Shown here: positions 16,269-23,232 of the stretch, in pieces
Position numbering within the stretch: position 1 is the first letter of the stretch
Layout: each line of letters begins with the position of its first letter
NCBI GenBank assembly: GCA_964407855.1
Contig: CAYOXI010000041.1
Location: 1-23,232 of the forward strand
DNA: 23,232 nucleotides
Source: SHZI01 sp964407855
GTDB lineage: Bacteria; Pseudomonadota; Gammaproteobacteria; Steroidobacterales; GCA-2729495
Direction of reading: 5' to 3'
Position numbers and translations under genes: made by a program
The notes under the pieces: model-generated
Seen by the model: the letters and a program-made list of their open reading frames with translations, nothing else
Database searches by the model: none
What the model was told of the DNA's origin: nothing

Positions 16269-16290
16269 AGCTACGAAATGTAGCTACAAT
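16269..16290 (+). promoter_or_regulatory. Candidate brnTA promoter and palindromic operator
   Basis: TGTAGCTACA (16279-16288) is a perfect 10-base palindrome. Its left half also pairs with AGCTAC at 16269-16274 across GAAAT, giving overlapping dyads. TACAAT at 16285-16290 is a 5 of 6 match to a -10 box, so a bound repressor would block the promoter. BrnA antitoxins are known to repress their own operon by binding inverted repeats at the promoter. The site lies just left of the scaffold gap, ahead of where brnT should begin. No good -35 box is visible. Confidence 0.5.
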
Positions 16291-16292
16291 GC

Positions 16293-16392
16293 NNNNNNNN
16301 NNNNNNNNNNNNNNNNNNNNNNNNNNNNNNNNNNNNNNNNNNNNNNNNNNNNNNNNNNNNNNNNNNNNNNNNNNNNNNNNNNNNNNNNNNNN
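16293..16392. other. Scaffold gap (100 N)
   Basis: Exactly 100 undetermined bases, the conventional placeholder for a join of unknown length. Frames running through it are not meaningful. Given that about 60 residues of BrnT are missing to its right and a promoter-like site lies to its left, the true missing length is probably about 200 bases, unless the join is wrong. Together with the spacer 16176-16292, this is the longest stretch without a complete gene. The spacer also holds a 6-base stem (GGTGGA 16232-16237, TCCACC 16243-16248) with no T-run. Confidence 0.98.
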
Positions 16393-16491
16393 GTGGTGCA
16401 CACCGAGCGGCAGGGCCAGATTCGCCTGATTTCGATGCGGAAAGCCAATCGTCATGAAACGCAAACCTTCCTCGCAGCGCTCCCGGACTGA
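16393..16491 (+). CDS. brnT: BrnT-family toxin, C-terminal fragment (5' part in gap)
   Basis: The 32 visible residues begin VVHTERQGQIRLISMRKANRHE, the conserved C-terminal signature of BrnT. Its usual form is VVYTER-x-IRIISARKATRRE, containing the strand and helix with catalytic-site Arg and the final basic helix. BrnT is a type II toxin with a RelE-like fold that cuts RNA. The first 60 or so residues are lost in the N run. One deviation is Met for the usual Ala after IS. The identity is strengthened by the BrnA-like gene that overlaps its 3' end by 38 bases. Whether the full gene is intact cannot be seen. Confidence 0.85.
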   Translation: MVHTERQGQIRLISMRKANRHETQTFLAALPD

Positions 16492-16747
16492 CATGGCGCG
16501 CCTGCGGGCCCTCCCGGACAGGAAGATCGTCGTTGATGACGAGAATCCCGCATGGTCCGTGGAGGATTTCGCCCGGGGAGTGTGGCGCCGGGGATTGCAG
16601 CCAGTCCCGCCCAAGCAGCTGGTGTCGCTGCGCATCGATGCAGATGTGCTGGCCTGGTTCCGGGCGCAGGGGCGGGGGTACCAGTCCCGGATGAATGCCC
16701 TGCTGCGGGCCTTCATGGAGGCGCAGGAGGAAAAGCCCGGTCGCTGA
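16454..16747 (+). CDS. brnA: BrnA-family antitoxin
   Basis: The 97-residue protein has the C-terminal ribbon-helix-helix type DNA-binding region of BrnA: VSLRIDADVLAWFRAQGRGYQSRMNALLRAFMEA (about 56-89), with the conserved W-F-R-x-Q-G-x-GYQ core. The N-terminal part (about 1-50) would wrap the toxin. The start at 16454 overlaps brnT by 38 bases and retains a segment (RTDMARLRALPD) resembling the usual BrnA N-terminus; an ATG at 16493, just after the brnT stop, is the alternative. It should neutralise BrnT and repress the operon. Toxin-first order is the normal brnTA layout. Confidence 0.9.
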   Translation: MKRKPSSQRSRTDMARLRALPDRKIVVDDENPAWSVEDFARGVWRRGLQPVPPKQLVSLRIDADVLAWFRAQGRGYQSRMNALLRAFMEAQEEKPGR

Positions 16748-16786
16748 AGCGGCTGGAGTTTCCCCGCGCTGTGTCAGGCCGCCACC

Positions 16787-17899
16787 TCAGGCCGGAAAGG
16801 GCCGCCAGTCGCCGGCCCTGAAATCGTAGATCTTGCAGGTCTGCACGCAGTCCCGGTAGTAGGCCCAGCTGAACTTCACCGGCTGGAGTTCCGGCATGAG
16901 TTCCAGCAGGCGCTTCTGGGCCGCCTTCAGGTTGTAGCAGGGGATCGTGCCGTCCAGGTGATGGACCGGATGGGCCATGATCTGGTGGAGCAGCGTCTCG
17001 AGGAAGGCTGGCAACCGAAGGTGGCGGGTCGCCGTTGCCTGTGCCGTGGACCGGAGCCACTCCCGCCGGTCATCAAACCAGCGGATTTCCGGGGCGGTGT
17101 GGTGCAGGTAGACGACGATACCCACCGTCCAGATCCAGAGGACGAATGGCAGCAGGGCGCCGAGGCCGACCAGCAGCAGCGGCGAGGTGCCCGTGCGCAG
17201 CCCTAGCCAGGCCAGGCCGCCGACCCAGAGCAGCGCCATCACCGTCACCGCCGTGCAGTCGGCGACATACTCCCGGCGCTTGGTCTTCAGGCGCGCGACG
17301 CCGGGAAAGTACAGGCGCTTCCACCAGATCTCCCAGAAGTAGTAGGGCGCGGGTCCCGCAGCGCTGCGGTAAAGGCGTTCAACGGCCTGCCGCGCGGCGC
17401 TCAGCTGCCGGTAGTCGTCCGCCGAGAGGGGTTCCCAGACAAAATCCCGGCCGCGCACGTTGTTGAAGCCGTGGTGCACCACGTTGTGCCCCATGTGCCA
17501 GAGCGAAAACGGCGTCAGTGAGGGCAGGAAGGCGAGACGACCGATCCAGTTGTTCAGCTGGTCGCTGTCGGTGAGTGCGCCGTGGCAGGCGTCGTGGCCG
17601 ATCAGAAACAGCCGGACGATGCCGACCCAGGTGACCAGCGCGCCCAGGATCTTCAGCAGCAGGCCGGACCCGAACACCACCAGGGCCTGGCCGCCCACGA
17701 AGAGCAGTACGTCACCGGCCAGCAGCGCAAGGGCGACTGGCGTGCTGCGCTGCCGGAACGGTGCCATCTCGTCCCGAAGCATGGCAAGACGCCGTGCGCC
17801 GCTGTTGCTGCGGTCCGGCGCGACGACTTCCGCGCTGTCCGCTGCTGCTGCCACCTGATTTCCGGCCAATGCCTGCATCCTCCGCATTCTCCCAGTCAT
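16787..17899 (-). CDS. Membrane fatty acid desaturase
   Basis: This 370-residue di-iron membrane enzyme has three histidine boxes: HDACH (102-106), HNVVHH (138-143, preceded by His135) and HPVHH (310-314, preceded by His306). Membrane segments lie at about 55-75, 80-100, 215-235 and 238-265, and there is a YLHHTAPE segment at 264-271. This is the layout of the fatty acid desaturase/beta-carotene hydroxylase superfamily. The acyl substrate and double-bond position cannot be read from sequence. The ATG at 17899 is used; ATGs at 17887 and 17878 are equally possible because purine-rich stretches precede each. It follows the SCO gene by 26 bases on the same strand. Confidence 0.9.
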   Translation of the reverse strand: MTGRMRRMQALAGNQVAAAADSAEVVAPDRSNSGARRLAMLRDEMAPFRQRSTPVALALLAGDVLLFVGGQALVVFGSGLLLKILGALVTWVGIVRLFLIGHDACHGALTDSDQLNNWIGRLAFLPSLTPFSLWHMGHNVVHHGFNNVRGRDFVWEPLSADDYRQLSAARQAVERLYRSAAGPAPYYFWEIWWKRLYFPGVARLKTKRREYVADCTAVTVMALLWVGGLAWLGLRTGTSPLLLVGLGALLPFVLWIWTVGIVVYLHHTAPEIRWFDDRREWLRSTAQATATRHLRLPAFLETLLHQIMAHPVHHLDGTIPCYNLKAAQKRLLELMPELQPVKFSWAYYRDCVQTCKIYDFRAGDWRPFPA

Positions 17900-17925
17900 C
17901 CCTTCCTGTTGTCCCTTTCTGGCAT

Positions 17926-18555
17926 TCAGGGAGTCCGGCTGCCCACCAGGGCCCGGTAGTCGGCCTGCAGGGCACCCGCCTGCTGTGGCGCGGTGAACAC
18001 GGCCGCAAGCCGGCCTTCCGGATTGAGCAGCAGGATCGCCGTACTGTGATCGATCATGTAGTCGTCACCCATCGGTACTTTCCGGTAGGGCACGCTGAGC
18101 GCCGTGGCGAAGGCACGGACTTCGTCCGGCGCTCCCGTCAGACCCATGAATGACGCATCAAAGCCCGCCAGATATTGTCGCATGACCTCGGGTGTATCCC
18201 GCTCCGGATCCACGCTGACCAGCAGGATGCCGGGCACCAGTCGGTCAGGGAGCTGCGTCGCGAGGGCCTCGCGTACCGACCGGAGCATGGCCAGCGTCAT
18301 CGGGCAGGCTTCGGGGCAATGCGTGAAACCAAAGAACAGGAACGTCCACCGCCCGGCAAGGTCAGCGGGCCCGGCCGGCTCAGCGGCCTCGGTTACCAGG
18401 CTGAAATCCGGCAACGCCCGGGTCGGGGCTAGCGCGGTGCCGGAAGCCAGCGCCACCGGACCGCTGGCCGGCGGGGAAAAATAGAACCGGCCGAGGACCA
18501 CGCCGGCCAGCGCGGCACAAAGCATCAGCAGGGGGACAAGCAATCGCCGTGGCAT
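17926..18555 (-). CDS. SCO1/SenC-family copper-thiol protein
   Basis: The 209-residue membrane-anchored thioredoxin-fold protein has an N-terminal helix at about 4-22 and then a periplasmic domain. The copper ligands are CPEAC (Cys80, Cys84) in FFGFTHCPEACPMT and His170 in MIDHSTAI; the conserved VSVDPERDTP lies at 114-122. The family delivers copper to, or reduces the CuA site of, cytochrome c oxidase. No oxidase genes are present here, so another copper enzyme or a redox role is possible. ATG 18555 is preferred over GTG 18579, because GGGAG lies about ten bases upstream and the signal anchor then begins correctly. The gene is divergent from the NAD(P)-binding protein gene. Confidence 0.92.
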   Translation of the reverse strand: MPRRLLVPLLMLCAALAGVVLGRFYFSPPASGPVALASGTALAPTRALPDFSLVTEAAEPAGPADLAGRWTFLFFGFTHCPEACPMTLAMLRSVREALATQLPDRLVPGILLVSVDPERDTPEVMRQYLAGFDASFMGLTGAPDEVRAFATALSVPYRKVPMGDDYMIDHSTAILLLNPEGRLAAVFTAPQQAGALQADYRALVGSRTP

Positions 18556-18601
18556 GGTCTGGACACTCCCGCCGCGCACTTTAGCCTACAGTACTTGATG
18601 A

Positions 18602-18630
18602 TTCGCAGCAGGGATGCAGCCCGGTATGCT
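18602..18630 (+). promoter_or_regulatory. Candidate promoter of the GH3-containing gene run
   Basis: TTCGCA (18602-18607) and TATGCT (18625-18630) each match the sigma70 boxes at 4 of 6 positions with a 17-base spacer. They lie in the 116-base spacer between the divergent SCO gene and the start at 18672. The support is consensus matching only. Confidence 0.3.
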
Positions 18631-18671
18631 GTGCCCCCGTTTTCCTCGTGTTGCAGCCCGGAGGCCCGCCG

Positions 18672-19457
18672 ATGAAGTTCTTCCTGAAGCTCCTTCGGGT
18701 CCTGGTTGCTGTGGTGGTTGCGCTGGTTCTCTGGGTGCTGATCTCGGGTATCGAGGGAGGGCGGGAACCCGCAGCTCTTGCGCCAGTGGCCGCCGTGGCC
18801 GGGAGCGATGCAGTGCTCGTCATCGGCGGAACGCGGGCCACGGGCCTTGAGATCGTCAGGGTGCTGCGGGCCCGGGGCGACGATGTGGTGGTGCTGGCCC
18901 GTGAGACCTCGGATGCCAGCGCCGCCGAGGCGACCGGCGCGCGGATCTTCCGCGGTGACGCGATGAACCCGCCGGATCTGGCGGCACTGATGGCGAGCAA
19001 CCGCTTCCGGGCGGTGATCTCCACGCTGGGAGCCACCAGCCTGGATGGACCGCGGCCGGACTTCGACGGCAATCGCAATGCGGTGGATGCCGCGCGGGCG
19101 GCCGGCGTACAGCGTTTCCTGCTGGTCACGGTGATCGGTGCAGGCGAGTCCTACGAGGCGGCACCCTGGATTGCCCGGCGTTTTCTCGACAAGGTAATCA
19201 TCGAGAAGACCAAGGCCGAGGACTACCTGAAGACCAGCAGTCTCGATTTCACGATCATCCGGCCCGGCGGCCTGCTCGACAAGGCGGCGGAGCGCAAGGC
19301 CTATCTCACCGAGGACACCGGCGCGATGAGCTGGATCCGCCGCAGCGATCTGGCACTGCTCACCGTGCAGGCCCTGGACGATCCCCGGTCCATCGGCAAG
19401 GTCTACCATGCCCACGATCCGGACCGCACCCGGTTCTGGGCCATTCCTCTTAACTGA
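18672..19457 (+). CDS. Membrane-anchored NAD(P)-binding Rossmann protein (atypical SDR/NmrA-like)
   Basis: The 261-residue protein has an N-terminal membrane helix (about 7-25) and then a Rossmann domain. The dinucleotide loop is VIGGTRATGLEIVRVL (50-65), followed by VVVLAR with a trailing Arg that suggests NADP preference. Further matching segments are RGDAMNPPDL, VISTLGATS, a middle segment KVIIEKTKAEDYLK and DFTIIRPGGL. This is the NAD(P)H-binding (PF13460-like) branch of atypical SDRs, whose members include reductases, epimerases and non-catalytic assembly factors. There is no classic YxxxK; the nearest is EKTKAEDYLK. The start at 18672 has GGAGG eight bases upstream. It is the first gene of a four-gene run, with the GH3 gene 16 bases downstream. 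Confidence 0.85.
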   Translation: MKFFLKLLRVLVAVVVALVLWVLISGIEGGREPAALAPVAAVAGSDAVLVIGGTRATGLEIVRVLRARGDDVVVLARETSDASAAEATGARIFRGDAMNPPDLAALMASNRFRAVISTLGATSLDGPRPDFDGNRNAVDAARAAGVQRFLLVTVIGAGESYEAAPWIARRFLDKVIIEKTKAEDYLKTSSLDFTIIRPGGLLDKAAERKAYLTEDTGAMSWIRRSDLALLTVQALDDPRSIGKVYHAHDPDRTRFWAIPLN

Positions 19458-19473
19458 GCGTGGGCAACTAGCA

Positions 19474-21255
19474 ATGGGCACGACCCCGGGCTGGGGACTG
19501 CTGCTCTCCGCGTGGGAACTGGCAGGCCGCGCCGCCCTCGCGCGCTATCGTCGCAGGCTCGCCACCGGGGCGGCGGTCAATACTGAAACCCTGCGGGGCA
19601 TCCTCGCGCGCAACCGGGCTGCCGGGTTTGGCCGCCGCCACGACTTCGATCGCCTGGCCCGTGCCCGTGACCTGGAAACCGCCTGGCGGGACGCCGTGCG
19701 GGTCAGCGACTACGAAGCATTCCGCGAGGACATCGGGCGCATCGCCGGGGGTGCTCCCGACGTGCTGTTCGCCGGCCGGCCCCGCATGCTGGTCAGCACC
19801 TCGGGTACCACCGGGGATCCCAAGCTGTTTCCCGTTACCAACCGCCAGCAGAACGCGGCCCTCTGGTACATAGCGTTGCTCACCCCGGCGGCGCGGGCAG
19901 CCGGCGTGCCAGGACTCGGCTTTCGGCAGCGGACGGCCACGCTGATGGTGGCCAGCCGGCCCGGGCGCACGACGGAGGCCGGCATCCCGGTTGGCAATCC
20001 CAGTGGCGCCGGGATCCGCCGGATCCTCGCGCTCGCGCCGCCGTTCTGGGTATTTCCGCCGGCAGTGCTGCTGGTCCAGCACTACCCCAGTGCCCTGTAC
20101 CTGCACGCGCTTTTCGCGCTGCGCGCCGCAGACCTCGGCTGCATCGAGGCCATCTACTGCAGCCATGTGGTGAGCTGGATGGGACTGATCGAGCGTCGGG
20201 CCGACGATCTCGTGCGGGACCTGGCGGCGGGCACGCTGGCCGCGGACCTGGAACTCACCGCCGAGGAACAGGCCGCCATCCGGCCCCGGCTGCAGCCGGA
20301 GCCTGAGCGGGCGCGGGCTGTGGAGGCGGCGCTACGCGCCGGACCGGCGGGCGTCATGGCCCGCCTCTGGCCGGAACTCCGCGTGGTCAGCTCGGTGGTC
20401 ACCGGCGCCTTTGCCGTGAGCGCGCCCCGGCTGCGGTGGCTGGCCGGCCCGGAGCCGGCCTTCCACACCACCTGCTTTGGCGCGACCGAGGGCATGGTGG
20501 GTATCAACCTCGAAGCCGACACGCCGGAGCGCTACACGCTGGCGCTGGGCGCCGCTCATTTCGAGTTCCTGCCGGAGGAGCAGCTCGATGCAGCGACGCC
20601 CCGTACAGTCAGCATTCCGGAGCTCGTGATCGGCGGACGTTACGAGATAGTGATCACGACACACGCCGGGCTGTACCGCTACCGGCTGGGTGACGTGGTG
20701 CGCATTGCCGGCTTCGAGGGGACAACGCCCGTGTTCGAGTTTGATCACCGCCGGGGCAACGTGCTGGATCTGGTGGGCGAGAAAACCACCGAGCAGCACG
20801 TCCGTGATGCGGTCCGCCGCCTGGTCGGCGAACTGCCGGGCGGCGAGTCCAGTCTGACGGACTACACGGTGACACCGGAACTGCGCAGCGTTCCCTATCA
20901 CTATGTGGCCTATGCCGAGCGGGGCGATCGCGAACAGCCGGGCTGGGACCGGGAATACGCGGCGCGACGGCTGGACGCGCTGCTGGCGGAGGAGAACCCC
21001 TCCTATGCCACGCTCGCCCGGGCCAATGGCCGGCTGGGACCGCTGGAATTGCGCGTGGTGCCCCCCGGCACCTTCGACCGGCTGCTGGCGGAGCGCCGGG
21101 CAGCGGTGGCAGGTATCAATGCCAACCAGGTGAAGGTGCCCCGGGTGTTGCGGGATGAGGGCCAGCGGGCGTTTCTGGAGGCGGCTGCCGGGCGGGAGGG
21201 CGACGGTATCGGCGAGGCCGACAGGGCTGTATACCCGGCGTTCCCCAGGTGCTAG
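19474..21255 (+). CDS. GH3-family acyl-adenylating enzyme
   Basis: The 593-residue member of the ANL superfamily belongs to the GH3 group, named for plant auxin and jasmonate amido synthetases. The ATP motifs are STSGTTGDPKLFP (108-120), FGATEG (335-340) and YRYRLGDVVRI (401-411, with Asp407 expected to contact the ribose). The end INANQVKVPRVL is also characteristic of the family. GH3 enzymes activate a carboxylic acid as acyl-AMP and join it to an amine, usually an amino acid; the bacterial members are little studied. The start at 19474 removes a 22-residue overlap with the preceding gene. It has no strong ribosome binding site and may be coupled to the upstream gene. Confidence 0.92.
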   Translation: MGTTPGWGLLLSAWELAGRAALARYRRRLATGAAVNTETLRGILARNRAAGFGRRHDFDRLARARDLETAWRDAVRVSDYEAFREDIGRIAGGAPDVLFAGRPRMLVSTSGTTGDPKLFPVTNRQQNAALWYIALLTPAARAAGVPGLGFRQRTATLMVASRPGRTTEAGIPVGNPSGAGIRRILALAPPFWVFPPAVLLVQHYPSALYLHALFALRAADLGCIEAIYCSHVVSWMGLIERRADDLVRDLAAGTLAADLELTAEEQAAIRPRLQPEPERARAVEAALRAGPAGVMARLWPELRVVSSVVTGAFAVSAPRLRWLAGPEPAFHTTCFGATEGMVGINLEADTPERYTLALGAAHFEFLPEEQLDAATPRTVSIPELVIGGRYEIVITTHAGLYRYRLGDVVRIAGFEGTTPVFEFDHRRGNVLDLVGEKTTEQHVRDAVRRLVGELPGGESSLTDYTVTPELRSVPYHYVAYAERGDREQPGWDREYAARRLDALLAEENPSYATLARANGRLGPLELRVVPPGTFDRLLAERRAAVAGINANQVKVPRVLRDEGQRAFLEAAAGREGDGIGEADRAVYPAFPRC

Positions 21256-21286
21256 CCTGCGGCAAACGTCTACCGGAGATCAATCC

Positions 21287-22216
21287 GTGACCAGCTCAAC
21301 TGCAGCCACCGGCAACGCACCCGCCTCCAGTTTCAAGCGCCTCTATCAGGCACCACTGCCCGCCATCCTGGCGCTGATCATCGTCTACGTCTGGCAGGGA
21401 CTGGGGCATACCGTGATGTACCTGATGGAGCACACCTGGTTTCCCGACCAGTTCCTGCTGGCGGCCTTCGTCATGGGCTGTATCGGTGCCGTGATGGTGT
21501 GGGTCGGGCGGGACAAGGCCGAGAACACCGCGACGCTGCTCGGCTTTGTCGGCGGCAGCATCATCTGGCTCTCGTGGATCGAGTTCAGTTTTGTCTGGGT
21601 GGCCGACGAGCTTGCTGTCGAGGGCGCTATGTGGGGCGCCAAGGAGACGCTGCCCGAGTATCGCGTTATGCTGTCCTCGGTGGGCGTGATGTTCGCGTCA
21701 CTTCTGTTCTTCTTCTACAACCGCGACACGCGGTGCAACGCGTTCATGTGGCTGCACCGGACCCTGCGCCTGAATCCCGGCAGCCGGACTTCGGCGCAGC
21801 ACCGGAACATTGCCTCGATCGTCGCGATGGAGACCATCTACGTCACCTGGTTTTTCTACATCTACCTGCTGTTCTGCTACAACCCCAATATCCTGGGTAC
21901 GGATCACTGGTTCACCATGGTGTCCTGCGGCTTTTTCGCGGTCTGGGCGATTTACCTGGCCCAGCGACTGTGGTGGTTCCAGCGGATGGCACCGGCCCTG
22001 CGCTACGCCATTCCCACGGCGATCATCGCCTGGAATGTCAACGAGATCCTCGAGAAGTGGGGGCACCTCGAGGAGGTCTGGGTGCAGCCCCAGAAATACG
22101 CGCTGGAACTTGGCATTGCCGCGGCCGCGCTGGTGCTGGTGATTGTGCTGGCAATCGTCAGCCCACCCCGGCGGATCGTTGACCGGACGCCAACCGCAGA
22201 CCAGTTCGTGGCCTGA
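21287..22216 (+). CDS. Polytopic membrane protein of unknown family (309 aa)
   Basis: The start is a GTG at 21287 with GGAGAT eight bases upstream. Seven or eight membrane helices are visible, at about 22-45, 54-73, 80-101, 129-147, 182-202, 213-231, 241-257 and 272-296. Polar residues sit in or at the edges of helices: GHTVMYLMEHTW, WLSWIEFSFVW and WNVNEILEKWGHLEE carry His, Glu and Asn between tryptophans. I do not recognise a family. These residues could bind a metal or cofactor or form an intramembrane active site, but that is inference. It lies 31 bases after the GH3 gene and 9 before the methyltransferase gene. Confidence 0.85.
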   Translation: MTSSTAATGNAPASSFKRLYQAPLPAILALIIVYVWQGLGHTVMYLMEHTWFPDQFLLAAFVMGCIGAVMVWVGRDKAENTATLLGFVGGSIIWLSWIEFSFVWVADELAVEGAMWGAKETLPEYRVMLSSVGVMFASLLFFFYNRDTRCNAFMWLHRTLRLNPGSRTSAQHRNIASIVAMETIYVTWFFYIYLLFCYNPNILGTDHWFTMVSCGFFAVWAIYLAQRLWWFQRMAPALRYAIPTAIIAWNVNEILEKWGHLEEVWVQPQKYALELGIAAAALVLVIVLAIVSPPRRIVDRTPTADQFVA

Positions 22217-22225
22217 GCCAGCCCA

Positions 22226-22960
22226 GTGGCTGTGTCTGACGGCCTCTTGCCCCGGTCCACTGTGCCGGGGCTCGTGCCGACGCTCAACAACACCGGCTGG
22301 ATGACCGAGGAGCTCGACGCCGTCTCAGAGGCGTTCGTGACCTACGCGGCCAGCCGGCCGGAAGAGTGTCTGGATCTCGGCTGCGCCTATGGCGTTGCCA
22401 CGCTGCCTGCCCTGGCGGCAGGTGCCCGGGTTCTCGCCTGCGACATGGACGACCGGCACCTGGCGATCCTTGAGCAGCGGGTGCCGGCGGAGCAGCGGGC
22501 CCGCCTGCGCTGCGCGGTTGGCGTGATGCCCGACGTTGCTTTTCCGCCAGCCAGCTTCGGCGCCATCCTGTGTGCCCGGGCCCTGCATTTTCTCAATGGC
22601 ACCGACATCGAGCTTACCGTGGGTAAGATGCACGACTGGCTGCTGCCGGGCGGCCATCTGTTTCTTGTCGCCGACAGCCCCTATGTCGGCCCCTGGTATC
22701 AGCAGGCGCCCGGATATGAGCGACGCAAGGCGGCCGGCGAGCCCTGGCCCGGGATGGTCACGGACTATCGGGCGTTGCTGCCACCCACGACGGATCCGGA
22801 GAAGCACCCGACCTTCATCAATCCTCTCGACCCCGACATTCTTCACCGCGTAGCCCTGGCCGCCGGCTTTCAGGTACTCGAAGCCCGCTGGCTCGCCGGT
22901 GCCCGGCCCGGCAGCCCGGAGCGCTCCCACGCAGGGATCATCGCGAAGAAGGCCGACTAG
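22226..22960 (+). CDS. Class I SAM-dependent methyltransferase
   Basis: The 244-residue soluble protein starts at a GTG. Motif I is CLDLGCAYGVATLPAL (48-63), the acidic residues of motif II are in ACDMDD (71-76), and later segments SFGAILCARALHFL and WLLPGGHLFLV complete a Rossmann methyltransferase. The C-terminal part (GPWYQQAPGYERR, HPTFINPLDPDIL) would shape the acceptor site; the acceptor is unknown. It is the last gene of the GH3 run and ends five bases from the convergent partial gene. Confidence 0.9.
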   Translation: MAVSDGLLPRSTVPGLVPTLNNTGWMTEELDAVSEAFVTYAASRPEECLDLGCAYGVATLPALAAGARVLACDMDDRHLAILEQRVPAEQRARLRCAVGVMPDVAFPPASFGAILCARALHFLNGTDIELTVGKMHDWLLPGGHLFLVADSPYVGPWYQQAPGYERRKAAGEPWPGMVTDYRALLPPTTDPEKHPTFINPLDPDILHRVALAAGFQVLEARWLAGARPGSPERSHAGIIAKKAD

Positions 22961-22965
22961 CAGGC

Positions 22966-23232
22966 TCAGGGCGCAGGAGCGGGCACGTACACTTCGCAGA
23001 AACGCGTAAGGGCAGCCGCCGGGCTGCCGCCCGGCGAACCGGGCAGGTGCCACAGGGTTTCGTCGCGGGCGCCGCACTGGAAGACGCAGGTGCCGGCGCG
23101 GGTTGGTGCGTCGTCTCGGGCAGCGCAACTCCGCTCGCTCCACAGGCCGCCCGCACCCTCGTAGCGTTTGTCCGCTTTTTCCAGCGCTGCCCGGCTCGCG
23201 TGCCGCTGGCTGCATTCCTTCGCCGCCGTTGC
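22966..23232 (-). CDS. C-terminal part of an unidentified cysteine-containing protein (cut by window edge)
   Basis: An uninterrupted frame of 88 residues runs in from the right edge and stops at 22966-22968. It contains five cysteines spaced as ECSQR, RSCAA, TCVFQCG and RFCEVYVP, a pattern that suggests an exported protein with disulfides, and an amphipathic N-terminal part (ASRAALEKADKRYEG). Codon use is strongly GC-ending, unlike the competing frames on both strands. Its start and any signal peptide lie outside the window. No family is recognised. Confidence 0.55.
   Translation of the reverse strand, partial: ATAAKECSQRHASRAALEKADKRYEGAGGLWSERSCAARDDAPTRAGTCVFQCGARDETLWHLPGSPGGSPAAALTRFCEVYVPAPAP

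Noticed and set aside
16237..16491. Continuous 84-codon frame running through the N run
   Set aside because: Reading through undetermined bases is not meaningful. The left part is non-coding promoter-like sequence and only the part from 16393 matches BrnT.
22325..23215. 296-codon minus-strand frame over the last methyltransferase gene
   Set aside because: It is antisense to a methyltransferase with clear motifs and conflicts with the better partial frame at 22966-23232.

Overview
The window is high-GC (roughly two thirds G+C), densely packed bacterial chromosome. The gene content fits a gammaproteobacterium: biosynthetic threonine deaminase with two C-terminal ACT-like domains, cytochrome c5, prolyl iminopeptidase, a Gld-type ABC cassette and BrnTA. 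It is probably an environmental lineage known mainly from metagenomes, because a run of exactly 100 N (16293-16392) marks a scaffold join. That placement is inference from gene families, not from a marker gene. I saw no rRNA, tRNA, CRISPR array, insertion sequence or prophage.

Layout. (1) 1-3015, plus strand: the tail of an unidentified gene, two adjacent genes of unknown function (206-844, 847-1545), an exported methyltransferase-like protein, a GIY-YIG nuclease-family protein and a small membrane protein with a zinc ribbon. (2) 3128-4561: a cytochrome c5-like monoheme protein and an exported metallo-beta-lactamase-fold hydrolase, divergently transcribed. (3) 4564-6159, minus: ilvA, ending 2 bases from the hydrolase stop; a possible small membrane protein follows on the plus strand. 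(4) 13753 down to 6407, minus: a five-gene run of two-domain M16 peptidase, ABC ATPase, ABC permease, GldG-like protein and DUF4340-like protein, with overlaps or gaps of at most 19 bases. (5) 13829-16175, plus: prolyl iminopeptidase and a dihydroorotase. An 11-base perfect inverted repeat lies between the peptidase and the iminopeptidase. (6) 16269-16747: a BrnTA toxin-antitoxin locus whose toxin 5' part is lost in the scaffold gap. (7) 18555 down to 16787, minus: a SCO copper-thiol protein followed by a fatty acid desaturase. (8) 18672-22960, plus: a four-gene run of membrane-anchored NAD(P)-binding protein, GH3-family acyl-adenylating enzyme, polytopic membrane protein of unknown family and SAM methyltransferase. 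(9) 22966 to the edge, minus: the C-terminus of an unidentified cysteine-containing protein.

How the genes may work together. The five-gene Gld/M16 run looks like an envelope assembly or export module with a peptidase attached. The GH3 run is the best candidate for an undescribed pathway: it combines carboxylate activation, possible reduction or epimerisation, methyl transfer and a membrane protein. The other genes are housekeeping or stand-alone accessory functions. No functional claim here was tested by database search; all rest on motif reading.
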